From Plantactinospora sp040120695 (GTDB lineage: Bacteria; Actinomycetota; Actinomycetes; Mycobacteriales; Micromonosporaceae), in assembly GCF_040120695.1 (NCBI RefSeq), contig NZ_JBEEAC010000020.1, positions 1-64,000 of the forward strand: a DNA stretch of 64,000 nt. Direction: 5' to 3'. Every line of letters starts with the position of its first letter. Within the stretch, counting starts at the first letter, position 1. Made by a program: the position numbers and the translations under genes. This document shows positions 26,238 through 34,958 of the stretch, piece after piece. The notes under the pieces are model-generated. The model searched no databases. It was given only the letters and a program-made list of their open reading frames with translations, and was not told the DNA's origin.

Positions 26238-27917
26238 GTGGAAGCATCCGGCCCGGGCAGCGCCACCAACCGTAGGAACTTCCTGAGCCTGGTGGGCCTC
26301 GGTGCCGCGGCGACCGTCGGCAGTGGCCTGCTCGCCGGCTGCGGTGGCGAGGTGGCCTCCACCAGCAGCGCCCAGGACCTGGACAAGCTCGCCGGCCTGC
26401 TGCCCCACCAGAAGGACCTGCCGCCCGGCATCCCCAAGCCGAGCATCATCGGCACCCGTCCGGTGCCGGACGGCTACACCGAGTTTCCGAGCACCCTGGT
26501 CGACGCCATCGCCGACAAGCCGGGCAGCAGCGGCCAGCGGATCAACGCGATGACCCCGGCCTGGGGCCCGGCACCGCCCGGACTCGGCCAGAGCCAGTAC
26601 CTGGCGGCGGTCAACGCGGAACTGGGCATCGAGGTCAACTTCAGCGTCCAGGACGGCAACACGTACGCGGACAAGCTCAACGCCATGCTCGGCGCCCGCG
26701 ACGTGCCGGACCTGCTCTGCGTACCGGAGTGGGAGGTCTCCAAGCTGCCCCGGTTCGCCGACGCGACCGCCGCGCTCTTCGAGGACCTCACCGACCACCT
26801 CAAGGGCGCCGGGATCGACCCGTACCCGATGCTGGCCACCTTCCCGGCCGGAGCCTGGCGCAACGCGTTCTGGAACGAGCGGCTGATGGCGGTGCCCTGT
26901 CCGAAGGACGGGCCCTTCCCGTGGGCGCTCTTCTACCGCAAGGACCTGCTCGACGCGGCCGGCCACGGCTATCCGAAGACGATCGACGAACTCTTCGAGG
27001 TCGGCAAGTCGGTGACCGACCCGGCCAAGGGGGTCTGGGCCTTCAACGACATCTTCGCGATGGTCCAGATGTTCCACAAGGTGCCGGGCACCGACGACGG
27101 CTGGCGGCTGAAGCCGGACGGCACGCCGGAGTTCAAGTACGAGACGCCGGAATACAAGCAGTCCGTCGAGTTCATGGCCAAGGTCTACCAGGCCGGCCTG
27201 GTCCACCCGAGCCTGGTGGCCAGCAAGGGCGCCGACTCCAAGCAGTTGATCCAGAGCGGAAAGATCCTCTTCTTCCAGGACGGTCCGGGCGCCTGGCAGC
27301 CGATGCAGGCCGAGCAGCAGCGGATCACCCCGGGCTTCAACATCCAGCCGGTGCCGATCTTCTCGGCCACCGGCGGCGACCCGCTGGTCTGGGGCGACGA
27401 CAACCCGATCTCGTACACCTTCATCAAGAAGGGGCTGGGCAAGGCCCGGGTCGAGGAGCTGCTGCGGGTGATCAACTGGTGCTCGGCGCCGTTCGGCACC
27501 AAGGAGTTCGACCTGCGCGAGTACGGAGTGGAGGGCAAGCACCACAACCGGACCGCCACCGGCCCGGTCAAGACCGACCTCGGCTTCAAGGAGATCCAGA
27601 ACCAGTACTTCTTCATCAGCGGGCGCAGCCCGGTGGTGCAGCCCTCCCCGCAGACCCCGAACTACGTCCGGGACATGCTGACCTACTCCAACGAGATGGT
27701 GAAGTACCTGGAGAAGGACCCCTGGGCGGGCCTGAAGCTGGAGATGCCGGCCCGGTTCAAGGCGAGCCTCGTCCCGACCGACGACAAGGTGACCGACCTG
27801 CTGCGCGGCCGACGGCCGATCGGTGACCTCGACACGATCATCACGGAGTGGCGTAACGGCGGCGGCGACGAGGGTCGCGAGTTCCGCGCCAAGGCGTTGG
27901 CCGACGCCGGACGATGA
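26238..27917 (+). CDS. Sugar ABC transporter substrate-binding lipoprotein (LplA-type)
   Basis: Extracellular solute-binding protein family 1, 559 residues, larger than typical monosaccharide binders and of the size seen for oligosaccharide-binding members. The signal contains RRNFLSLVG, a plausible twin-arginine motif, and lipobox LLAGC at about residue 35. GTG at 26238 follows GAAGGGAG. It overlaps the first permease gene by ATGA. Nearby GH31, GH95 and GH42 genes suggest that it captures branched xyloglucan-type oligosaccharides. No ATPase is encoded here; such importers commonly share an MsmK/MsiK-like ATPase encoded elsewhere. Confidence 0.93.
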   Translation: MEASGPGSATNRRNFLSLVGLGAAATVGSGLLAGCGGEVASTSSAQDLDKLAGLLPHQKDLPPGIPKPSIIGTRPVPDGYTEFPSTLVDAIADKPGSSGQRINAMTPAWGPAPPGLGQSQYLAAVNAELGIEVNFSVQDGNTYADKLNAMLGARDVPDLLCVPEWEVSKLPRFADATAALFEDLTDHLKGAGIDPYPMLATFPAGAWRNAFWNERLMAVPCPKDGPFPWALFYRKDLLDAAGHGYPKTIDELFEVGKSVTDPAKGVWAFNDIFAMVQMFHKVPGTDDGWRLKPDGTPEFKYETPEYKQSVEFMAKVYQAGLVHPSLVASKGADSKQLIQSGKILFFQDGPGAWQPMQAEQQRITPGFNIQPVPIFSATGGDPLVWGDDNPISYTFIKKGLGKARVEELLRVINWCSAPFGTKEFDLREYGVEGKHHNRTATGPVKTDLGFKEIQNQYFFISGRSPVVQPSPQTPNYVRDMLTYSNEMVKYLEKDPWAGLKLEMPARFKASLVPTDDKVTDLLRGRRPIGDLDTIITEWRNGGGDEGREFRAKALADAGR

Positions 27918-29080
27918 GTACCCGCGAAACGGCCCGGGCGGGCGGCGCCCGGGTGACCTCGCGGCCCGGTGACCGGGCCGGCGAACCCGGCGCTCCGGTC
28001 GACGTCACCGTCGCCCCGCCCCGGCCCGGTGCCGTGCCGGCCGGCGACGGGGGCGGCCCCGCACCGGTCGGGCCCGCCGCCGGTGGTCCCGGCCGGCCGG
28101 ACCGCCGTCCCGAGCCGGTACGCCACGGCCGTGGGCGCCGCAGGGGCGCCCGGGCACCGCTGCGGGCCCGGCTGCGCCGGGACTGGCCGCTGCTGGTGAT
28201 GGTGGCCCCGGCCGCGCTGCTGCTGCTGGTCTTCCACTACCTGCCGACGCTCGGCAACGTCGTCGCCTTCCAGGACTACAACCCGTACGCCGGGGACACC
28301 CCGCTGCAGGCGTTCCTGCACAGCCCCTGGATCGGGACGACCCACTTCGAGACGCTCTTCGGCGACCCGGCGTTCTGGGACGCGCTGCGCAACACCCTGG
28401 CGATTACCACCTTCCAACTGGTCTTCTACTTCCCGCTGCCGATCATGCTGGCGATCATGCTGCACAACATCCTCTCGCCGAGGCTGCGGGGCTTCGTGCA
28501 GACCGTCGTCTACCTGCCGCACTTCTTCAGTTGGGTACTGGTGGTCACCTTCTTCGTGCAGATGTTCGGCGGGGCGGGGCTGCTCGCCCAGGAGATGCGC
28601 GACGTCGGGCTCGAACCGTGGAACATCATGTCCAACCCGGACACCTTCATCCTGCTGGTCACCGCCGAGACGGTGTGGAAGGACGTCGGTTGGGGCACGA
28701 TCGTCTTCCTCGCCGCGCTCTCCACCATCGACCCGCACCTGTACGAGGCGTCCGCGGTCGACGGGGCGGGCCGGTGGAAGCGACTGTGGCACGTGACGCT
28801 GCCCGGGCTGCGGCCGGTGATCGTACTGCTGCTGATCCTGCGGCTCGGCGACGCGCTCTCGGTCGGCTTCGAGCAGTTCATGCTGCAACGTGACGCGGTC
28901 GGGCGGCAGGCGGCCGAGGTGCTGGACACCTTCGTCTACTACAACTCCATCGCCACCGGCAACTACGGCTACGGCGCGGCCGCCGGGCTCTTCAAGGCCG
29001 TGGTCGGGCTGGTGCTGATCCTGGCGGCCAACCGGTTCGCCCACGCCCTCGGCGAGCGGGGAGTGTACTCGCGATCATGA
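27914..29080 (+). CDS. Sugar ABC transporter permease (LplB-type)
   Basis: A 388-residue inner permease with six membrane helices from residue about 85. The EAA loop that docks the ATPase is YEASAVDGAGRWKRLWHVTL. The first 80 residues are a proline/arginine/glycine-rich cytoplasmic extension not found in most LplB proteins. ATG at 27914 overlaps the substrate-binding protein stop (ATGA) and the gene overlaps the next permease likewise. Confidence 0.93.
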   Translation: MSTRETARAGGARVTSRPGDRAGEPGAPVDVTVAPPRPGAVPAGDGGGPAPVGPAAGGPGRPDRRPEPVRHGRGRRRGARAPLRARLRRDWPLLVMVAPAALLLLVFHYLPTLGNVVAFQDYNPYAGDTPLQAFLHSPWIGTTHFETLFGDPAFWDALRNTLAITTFQLVFYFPLPIMLAIMLHNILSPRLRGFVQTVVYLPHFFSWVLVVTFFVQMFGGAGLLAQEMRDVGLEPWNIMSNPDTFILLVTAETVWKDVGWGTIVFLAALSTIDPHLYEASAVDGAGRWKRLWHVTLPGLRPVIVLLLILRLGDALSVGFEQFMLQRDAVGRQAAEVLDTFVYYNSIATGNYGYGAAAGLFKAVVGLVLILAANRFAHALGERGVYSRS

Positions 29081-30012
29081 CTGTGACGGATCCTCTGCGG
29101 ACGGCCCCGGCGCAGCGGCGTCGGGGGCGGAACCGGCGACCGGCCTGGGAGGAGGAGCCGTCCGCGGCCGGCCAGGTCTTCCGGGGCGGCGTACTCACCG
29201 GCGTGCTGCTGGCGGTGCTGATCCCGCTCTGGGTGGTGCTGGTGACGAGTCTGGCGTCCCGGCAGACCATCAACGCCGCGGGTGGGCTGGTCGTGGTGCC
29301 GAGGGAGATCGACTTCTCGGCGTACCGGGCGATCTTCGCCGGTGGGCTGGTCACCCAGGCGCTCTGGACCAGCACCCTGGTCACCCTGGTCGGTACGGCG
29401 GTGAGCCTGGTGCTGACCGTGCTGGCCGCGTACGGGTTGTCCCGGCCCGGGACGGTCGGGCACCGGGGGCTGCTCTTCTTCTTCCTGCTGACGTTCCTGA
29501 TCTATCCCGGCATGGTGCCGAGCTATCTGGTGGTCACCGGGCTCGGGTTGAAGGACCAGATCTGGGCACTGATCCTGCCGACCGCGGTCAGCGTCTTCAA
29601 CCTGGTGGTGGTGCGGGCGTTCTTCCAGAACATCCCGGCCGAGCTGCTGGACAGCGCCCGGATCGACGGTGCCGGCGAGTTCCGGATCCTGGCCCGGATC
29701 GTGCTGCCGCTCTCCCGGGCGGTGATCGCGGTGGTCGGGCTCTTCTACGCGGTGGGCTACTGGAACATCTGGTTCAACGCCCTGCTCTACATCGACGACA
29801 ACTCGAAGTTCCCGATCCAGCGGGTGTTGCAGAGCTTCATCCTGGCCGGCCAGTCGCCGAACAACGCCGGCACGCTCGGGGTCTCGATGCCGCCGACGCT
29901 GGCGATCAAGATGGCGGTGGTGGTGGTCACGGTCTCGCCGATCGTCCTGGTCTACCCGTTCGTGCAGCGGCACTTCGTCAAGGGCGTGATCATCGGCGCG
30001 GTGAAGGGCTGA
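29077..30012 (+). CDS. Sugar ABC transporter permease (LplC/YtcP-type)
   Basis: A 311-residue second permease with six membrane helices; the EAA loop is LLDSARIDGAGEFRILARIV, then the final helices end in YPFVQRHFVKGVIIGAVKG, a highly conserved end of carbohydrate permeases. ATG at 29077 overlaps the preceding gene by ATGA. Last gene of the importer operon, with a stem-loop 40 bases downstream facing convergent GH31. Confidence 0.93.
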   Translation: MTVTDPLRTAPAQRRRGRNRRPAWEEEPSAAGQVFRGGVLTGVLLAVLIPLWVVLVTSLASRQTINAAGGLVVVPREIDFSAYRAIFAGGLVTQALWTSTLVTLVGTAVSLVLTVLAAYGLSRPGTVGHRGLLFFFLLTFLIYPGMVPSYLVVTGLGLKDQIWALILPTAVSVFNLVVVRAFFQNIPAELLDSARIDGAGEFRILARIVLPLSRAVIAVVGLFYAVGYWNIWFNALLYIDDNSKFPIQRVLQSFILAGQSPNNAGTLGVSMPPTLAIKMAVVVVTVSPIVLVYPFVQRHFVKGVIIGAVKG

Positions 30013-30053
30013 GCGCCGGGTCGGGTCCGTACTCCGCACGTCGGCGGTCACCT

Positions 30054-30100
30054 GAAGGGGGACGGGGCGCCCCCCACCTGGGCACCCCGCCCCGACCTTC
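30054..30100. terminator. Probable bidirectional terminator
   Basis: GAAGG...CGGGGCG (from 30054) pairs with CGCCCCG...CCTTC (to 30100) across about 15 bases of loop, between the convergent permease and GH31 genes. No T-tract, as is usual in actinomycetes. Confidence 0.6.
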
Positions 30101-32444
30101 AACCCCGCACGGTGGGTAGTCCATCCAGCGGCACCGCCCTGGTCGCGGTGCCGCCCAGCAGCAGCCGCCCGGGCAGCCGGGCACCCTCGACCGGGGCGAG
30201 GGCGACGCCGGTGACCCGGAGCGGTCCGTCGACCTCGACCCGGAACTCGTCGCCCGACCGGCCGGCCCGGATCGTGGTGTCGCCGTCGACGTCGTGCACC
30301 AGCGCGCTGCCGTCGGTGGCGCCGAAGCTGAGCACGGTGACGTCGGAGAACGCGCCGTCGCCGACCCGGTCGGCCGGTGGCATCACCGGGATCAGCGCGC
30401 CGTACCGGACGAAGAGCGGGATCTGGGCCAGCGGCCGGTGCACCCGCAGGTGCCGGCCACCGGCGTGCACCTGTCCGGTCCAGAAGTCCACCCAGTCGCC
30501 GGCCGGCAGGTAGAGGTGCCGCCGGTTCTCCGGGTTGGTCATCGGCGCTACCAGCAGGTCCTCGCCGAGCCGGTACTCCAGCTCCGCCGTCCACGCGGCA
30601 GGATCATCGGGGGAGTCCACCAGCAGGGCCCGCAGCATCGGCGCACCGGTCCGGGCCGAGGTCACCGCCGCCGAGTAGAGGTACGGCATCAGCCGGTAGC
30701 GCAACCGCAGCGCCTCGACGGCGAGCCGCTCGGCCTCGGCCGGGAAGTCCCAGGGCAGCCGGCTGGTGGTGCCGTGGAACCGGACCAGCGGGGAGAATGC
30801 CCCGAACTGCGCCCAGCGTACGTAGAGATCCGGCGTCGGGGTGCCGTGGAATCCGCCGCTGTCGTGGCTCCAGAACGGCACCCCGGACAGCCCGTGGCTC
30901 AGCCCGCCGCGCAGCGTACTGGCCAGGGCCGGGTACGTCGCGTTCACGTCGCCGCTCCACTGTGCTGAGTGCCGCTGCCCACCCAGGTACGACGACCGGG
31001 CCCACACCGTGGAGTGCCCGGCCACCTCCCGGGTCACCTTCACCACCACGTCGTTGAAGAGCAGCGAGTAGACGTTGTGCAGCTCGACTCCGGTCATCCC
31101 GTTGTGCGCCACCGCGTCCGCCGGTACCCCCTCGGCGAAGTCGGTCTTGAAGACGCTGGCGCCCTGCTCCAGCAGCGGCCGGAGCAGCCCGGTGAACCAG
31201 TCGACCGCGGCCGGGTTGGTGAAGTCGACGATCCCGCCGGCCGGGTGGCTGCCGTGCCAGGTGTCCGCCACGTAGACCGTCCCGTCGGCCCGGCGCAGGA
31301 AGTAGCCGGCCTCGGCCGCCTCGGCGTAGCGCGGGCTGCCGGTCATCACGTACGGGTTCATCCAGAGGCTGACCCTGAAGCCCGCCTCGGCCAGCTCCGC
31401 CAGCATGCCGGCCGGATCGGGGAACTGCTCGGCGTCCCAGCGCAGGTCCGACCAGGCGCCGGCGACCTGCCAGTAGCAGTCCAGGTGCAGCACGTCGCAG
31501 GGAATCCCGCGTTCGCGGATCCGCCGCGCCCGTTCCAGCACCCGCTGCTGGCTGTCCCGGTAGAAGCCCGACGAGATCCAGGCGCCGAACGCCCACTTGG
31601 GCGGCAGCGCCGGCCGGCAGGTCAGCCGGTCGTACCGCTCCAGGATCTGGGCCGGGGTGGGGCCGGCGATCACGTAGTAGTCGATCAGGTCGTCCGGCAC
31701 CAGGATCTGCACGCAGCTGTGCGTGGACTGGCAGATGTCGAACTCGACCGGCATGCCGCTGTCGACCAGTACCCCGTAGCCCCGGTCGGAGAGGTAGAGC
31801 GGGATGTTCTTGTGCGAGCGGTCCGACTCGCTGCCGAAGGCGTCGAAGTTCCACATCAGAGCGCGCTGGCCGCGCTTGTCCAGCGGGGTGAACTTCTCGC
31901 CGAGCCCCACGAACCGCTCGTCGCCGGGGGCCACGAAGCTCTCGTGGTAGGCGGCGACCGCGCCGTCGACGAGTGACCGGCCGAACGGCAGGGTGCGCAG
32001 TCGACCGCTGATGTCCTGCTCGCCCCGGCTCTGGCTGACCAGCACCGCGCCGGTCGGGTCGACGAAGCGCAGGTGCCACGGGTCGAGGGCCAGTTCGGCG
32101 ACGACCGCTCCGGCGTCGACCCGGACCCGGTCGCCGTCGACGCGTACCTCGGCGCGGTGCGGCTGGGGGTGGACCAGGCGCAGGGCGCGGCTGGCCCGGC
32201 CCCGGGCGAGCGGGTCCTCGCTGAGGCGTACCCGGATGACGCCCTCGGCGGCGGCGGTGATCCGGACCGCGAGCGAGCCGCCGTCCGAGGTTGTCGCCTT
32301 GAGGGTCACGCCCTGGCCGTCCGTGCTCAGCACCTCGGCCCGGTGCAGTGCGGAGAGCCCGTGCTCGCCCGGGGCTCGGACCGGTAGGTCGGGCGGGTCG
32401 GCGACGAACGTCTCGTGCGGCACCAGGGGCGGGCGGTACGGCAT
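30099..32444 (-). CDS. GH31 alpha-xylosidase-like glycosidase
   Basis: A 781-residue cytoplasmic GH31 enzyme. Nucleophile Asp435 is in VFKTDFAEG and the acid/base Asp499 in GGQRHSAQWSGD, both in the pattern of YicI-type alpha-xylosidases (KTDFGE, QRYPVHWGGD); plain alpha-glucosidases have WxDMNE at the first site. The N-terminal beta-sandwich with GLGEKFTPLDKRG (181-193) also fits. It would release the alpha-1,6-xylose side groups of xyloglucan oligosaccharides. ATG at 32444 follows GAGGAGG; an upstream ATG at 32540 would run through the promoter/operator. The gene has its own promoter overlapping the end of GH95. Confidence 0.9.
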   Translation of the reverse strand: MPYRPPLVPHETFVADPPDLPVRAPGEHGLSALHRAEVLSTDGQGVTLKATTSDGGSLAVRITAAAEGVIRVRLSEDPLARGRASRALRLVHPQPHRAEVRVDGDRVRVDAGAVVAELALDPWHLRFVDPTGAVLVSQSRGEQDISGRLRTLPFGRSLVDGAVAAYHESFVAPGDERFVGLGEKFTPLDKRGQRALMWNFDAFGSESDRSHKNIPLYLSDRGYGVLVDSGMPVEFDICQSTHSCVQILVPDDLIDYYVIAGPTPAQILERYDRLTCRPALPPKWAFGAWISSGFYRDSQQRVLERARRIRERGIPCDVLHLDCYWQVAGAWSDLRWDAEQFPDPAGMLAELAEAGFRVSLWMNPYVMTGSPRYAEAAEAGYFLRRADGTVYVADTWHGSHPAGGIVDFTNPAAVDWFTGLLRPLLEQGASVFKTDFAEGVPADAVAHNGMTGVELHNVYSLLFNDVVVKVTREVAGHSTVWARSSYLGGQRHSAQWSGDVNATYPALASTLRGGLSHGLSGVPFWSHDSGGFHGTPTPDLYVRWAQFGAFSPLVRFHGTTSRLPWDFPAEAERLAVEALRLRYRLMPYLYSAAVTSARTGAPMLRALLVDSPDDPAAWTAELEYRLGEDLLVAPMTNPENRRHLYLPAGDWVDFWTGQVHAGGRHLRVHRPLAQIPLFVRYGALIPVMPPADRVGDGAFSDVTVLSFGATDGSALVHDVDGDTTIRAGRSGDEFRVEVDGPLRVTGVALAPVEGARLPGRLLLGGTATRAVPLDGLPTVRG

Positions 32445-32518
32445 GCGGCCTCCTCGGCTCCCGGGACGCGGGTCGCACGCACCGCCGACGGATGCCGGCC
32501 GGCGCATGGACTCCCCAT

Positions 32519-32548
32519 AGTTTCTTTGGTTACCCAACAAACTGTCAA
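32519..32548 (-). promoter_or_regulatory. GH31 promoter with overlapping operator
   Basis: On the minus strand a consensus -35 TTGACA (32548-32543) is followed by an inverted repeat spanning 32519-32543 (outer arms AGTTT/AAACT, inner TTGGGT/ACCAAA; 10 of 12 arm positions pair). The sequence TTTGTTGGGT matches TTTGTTTGGGT upstream of GH95. Confidence 0.75.
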
Positions 32549-34875
32549 CGCCGCGATCGGAGTCGATGCGTCCGGCCGGCCGCCAGTTCGACCCGGACCG
32601 GATCGCGGCCGGGCAGTCCGACGGCGACCTCCCGGTCGACCGGGGAGGTCAGCGACGTCTCGACCTCCGTCGGCGTCCAGGCCAGCCGGGTCACCGTGAC
32701 CGGACCCCGGGCGAGCAGCCCGCAGACGCTGCCGCGCGGCCAGGCCGGCGGCAGCGCCGGCAACAGGTCGAGCCGGACCGACGGCGCTCCCGGCCCGGGG
32801 CCGGGAGCGAGGCTGTGGCCGGGAGCGAGGCTGCTGCGCAGCAGCATGGCGGCGATCACGGCCGGGAACCCACCGCAGAGGTCGAGGTTGAAGATCGCGT
32901 CCCGGTTGTGCGTGGAGACCAGGTTCGGCCGCCAGTACCGGCCGGCCATCAGCAGCACCGTCCGGTACGCCTCCTCGGCCAGCCCGAGCCGCGCCGCCGC
33001 CAGGCCGAGCTGGGCCAGCCCGTAACCCATCTCGTCCGACTCCGCCCCCTGCCACCAGGCCAGCCGGTGCCGGATCGCCAGCGTCGCGGCCCGGCGCAGC
33101 GCGGGGTCGGCGGCGAAGGCCGGATCGATCTCGTACCAGAGCGGATAGAGCTGCGAGGCGTGCCGGTGTGCGTGGTTGTCGTGCAGCTCCGGGGCGATCC
33201 ACTCGGCGAGTTCCCCGGTCGGGGCGATCCGGTACGGCGGCAGCGCCGCCAGCAGGGCCCGCCAGCCCGGCTCGGCCGGGTCGGGCTCACCCAGCGCCGC
33301 CGTCGCGGTCAGCAGGTTCCGCAGCAGGTCGCCGACGGCCGCCACGTCCATGGTGGCGTCCAGGCTCGCCTGCGCGCCGGTGTTCGCCGGTGCGTTCTCC
33401 GGCGAGTACGACGGCGCGAACCGGGCGCGGCCGTCCGGTCCGACCGTCACGAAGTCCAGGTAGAACTCGGCGGCCCGACGCAGGAACGGCAGCGCCCGCT
33501 CCCGCAGGAACGTCCGGTCCCCGGTGTGGCACCAGTGGTCGTGGTAGAGCCGGCCGAGCCAGGCCGCCCCGGCGGTCCAGAACGTCTGGCACCAGACCGG
33601 ACCGAAGTGGTTCTGCCGGCCGTGGCTGGTCAGGTGCGTCGGGGTGAGGATGCCGGCCGCCCCGTACAGCCGGCGGGCGTTGTCGGTCAGGTCGTCGGCG
33701 ACCGAGTCGAGCAGGTCGAAGAGGGGTACGACCAGTTCGGGCGTGCCGGTGACGGCCAGCGCCGCCAGCGCGGCCGGCAGGTTGCCGTTCAGCGTGTAGC
33801 CGCCGCTCCAGGCCGGCCGGTAGCTGCCGCTCCACACCCCGAGCAGGGTCGGCGGCAGGTCGCCGCAGGCGGAGACGATCGCGTACCGGCCGGCCGCGAA
33901 GAGCCGCTCCAGCAGCGCGTTGCCGCCCGATGTGTCGGGCTCGGCGGTGCTGCCGGACTCGGCGGTGCCGCCAACGGTGTCCGGTCGCAACGGTGCCAGC
34001 AGCTCCTCGGTGGTGGCCGTCCGGGCGGCCGGCGAGCCGGCCAGGTCCAGCCGGACCCGGCCGACCAGTTCGCCGTGCACTGCGACGTGCGCGGCCAGCA
34101 GCGCGTCGAAGTCCGCCGGCAGCTCCGCCAGCTCCGGCCCCGGCGACGGTACGCCGTCCACGGTGGTACGCAGCAGCAGGAGCGTGCCGCCCCGCAGCGC
34201 CCGGCACCGTACGGTGTAGCCGGTGACCTGCCGTCCGGTGGCGGCGGGGAACTCCACCCGCAGTCCCAGCCCGTCCGGCGCGATCGTCGTCGCCATCGGC
34301 ACCGGCGGGTCCTCGTCGAGGACGCCGAGCCCGCTGTGCCAGCCGGTCGGCCCGGTGAGCCGGACGACCAGCGCGTCGTGCGGGCGCGACACGAACGCGG
34401 CCACCTCGACCGTGCCCTCCGGCGACCGCCAGGACTGCCGGACCACCCCCGTGTCGAAGTCGGTGCTCCGCCGGTAGCCGGTTGCCGGCACCCCGCCGGC
34501 GCTCGGTCCGGCGCTCGGTCCGGCGGCCGCCACCGGGGTGCAGGTGAGGACGGCCGCGCCGACCAGCGGGTCGACCCAGCGGGTCGTGGCGTACCCGGGA
34601 TCCTGTTCGGCGGCGAACTCGACCACCCGCTCGGCGGCGCGCCGGTGTTGGCCGGCGGCGAGTAGCGAACGCAGTTCGGGAAGGATCCGGACGGTCGGCG
34701 GCGGGTCCAGCGGCGGGGTCAGCGGCAGGAAGAGCCGTTCGTGCGACAGGGTGATCCGGACCGCCTCCGGGCCGCCGTGGCAGAGCGCACCCTGCCGGCC
34801 GTTGCCACTGATCAGCGCGGCCTCCCAGTCGTCGGTCCGGGTGGTCGAGACGAGCCCGTTGACAGGGGGATTCAC
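32545..34875 (-). CDS. GH95 alpha-L-fucosidase-like glycosidase
   Basis: About 776 residues, resembling inverting family 95 enzymes that remove alpha-1,2-L-fucose (or, in plant-wall members, alpha-L-galactose). Conserved parts are SGNGRQGALCHGG near the N-terminus, the paired asparagines in YTLNGN, the glutamate in APSYSPENAPANTG, HRHASQLYPLW and the aspartate in FNLDLCGGFPA, corresponding to the catalytic Asn-Asn-Glu-Asp set known for bifidobacterial AfcA. The usual LQGIWN segment reads LLGVWS, so it is divergent. No signal peptide. GTG at 34875 is preferred over an open-frame codon at 34911, which would place the operator inside the gene. Start uncertain. Confidence 0.8.
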   Translation of the reverse strand: MNPPVNGLVSTTRTDDWEAALISGNGRQGALCHGGPEAVRITLSHERLFLPLTPPLDPPPTVRILPELRSLLAAGQHRRAAERVVEFAAEQDPGYATTRWVDPLVGAAVLTCTPVAAAGPSAGPSAGGVPATGYRRSTDFDTGVVRQSWRSPEGTVEVAAFVSRPHDALVVRLTGPTGWHSGLGVLDEDPPVPMATTIAPDGLGLRVEFPAATGRQVTGYTVRCRALRGGTLLLLRTTVDGVPSPGPELAELPADFDALLAAHVAVHGELVGRVRLDLAGSPAARTATTEELLAPLRPDTVGGTAESGSTAEPDTSGGNALLERLFAAGRYAIVSACGDLPPTLLGVWSGSYRPAWSGGYTLNGNLPAALAALAVTGTPELVVPLFDLLDSVADDLTDNARRLYGAAGILTPTHLTSHGRQNHFGPVWCQTFWTAGAAWLGRLYHDHWCHTGDRTFLRERALPFLRRAAEFYLDFVTVGPDGRARFAPSYSPENAPANTGAQASLDATMDVAAVGDLLRNLLTATAALGEPDPAEPGWRALLAALPPYRIAPTGELAEWIAPELHDNHAHRHASQLYPLWYEIDPAFAADPALRRAATLAIRHRLAWWQGAESDEMGYGLAQLGLAAARLGLAEEAYRTVLLMAGRYWRPNLVSTHNRDAIFNLDLCGGFPAVIAAMLLRSSLAPGHSLAPGPGPGAPSVRLDLLPALPPAWPRGSVCGLLARGPVTVTRLAWTPTEVETSLTSPVDREVAVGLPGRDPVRVELAAGRTHRLRSRR

Positions 34876-34879
34876 CCCG

Positions 34880-34911
34880 CTTACTTTGGCTGGAACCCAA
34901 ACAAAGGTCAA
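34880..34911 (-). promoter_or_regulatory. GH95/GH42 intergenic promoter-operator
   Basis: On the minus strand TTGACC (34911-34906) is followed by TTTGTTTGGGTTCCAGC and CAAAG, an imperfect palindrome (CTTTG-TGG arms) of the same design as that upstream of GH31. It also lies about 50 bases before the divergent GH42 start. Confidence 0.7.
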
Positions 34912-34958
34912 CGGCGGCTTCGCGGGTCCGGGGTTCCGCCGGGAGAGGCGGGGCGGGT

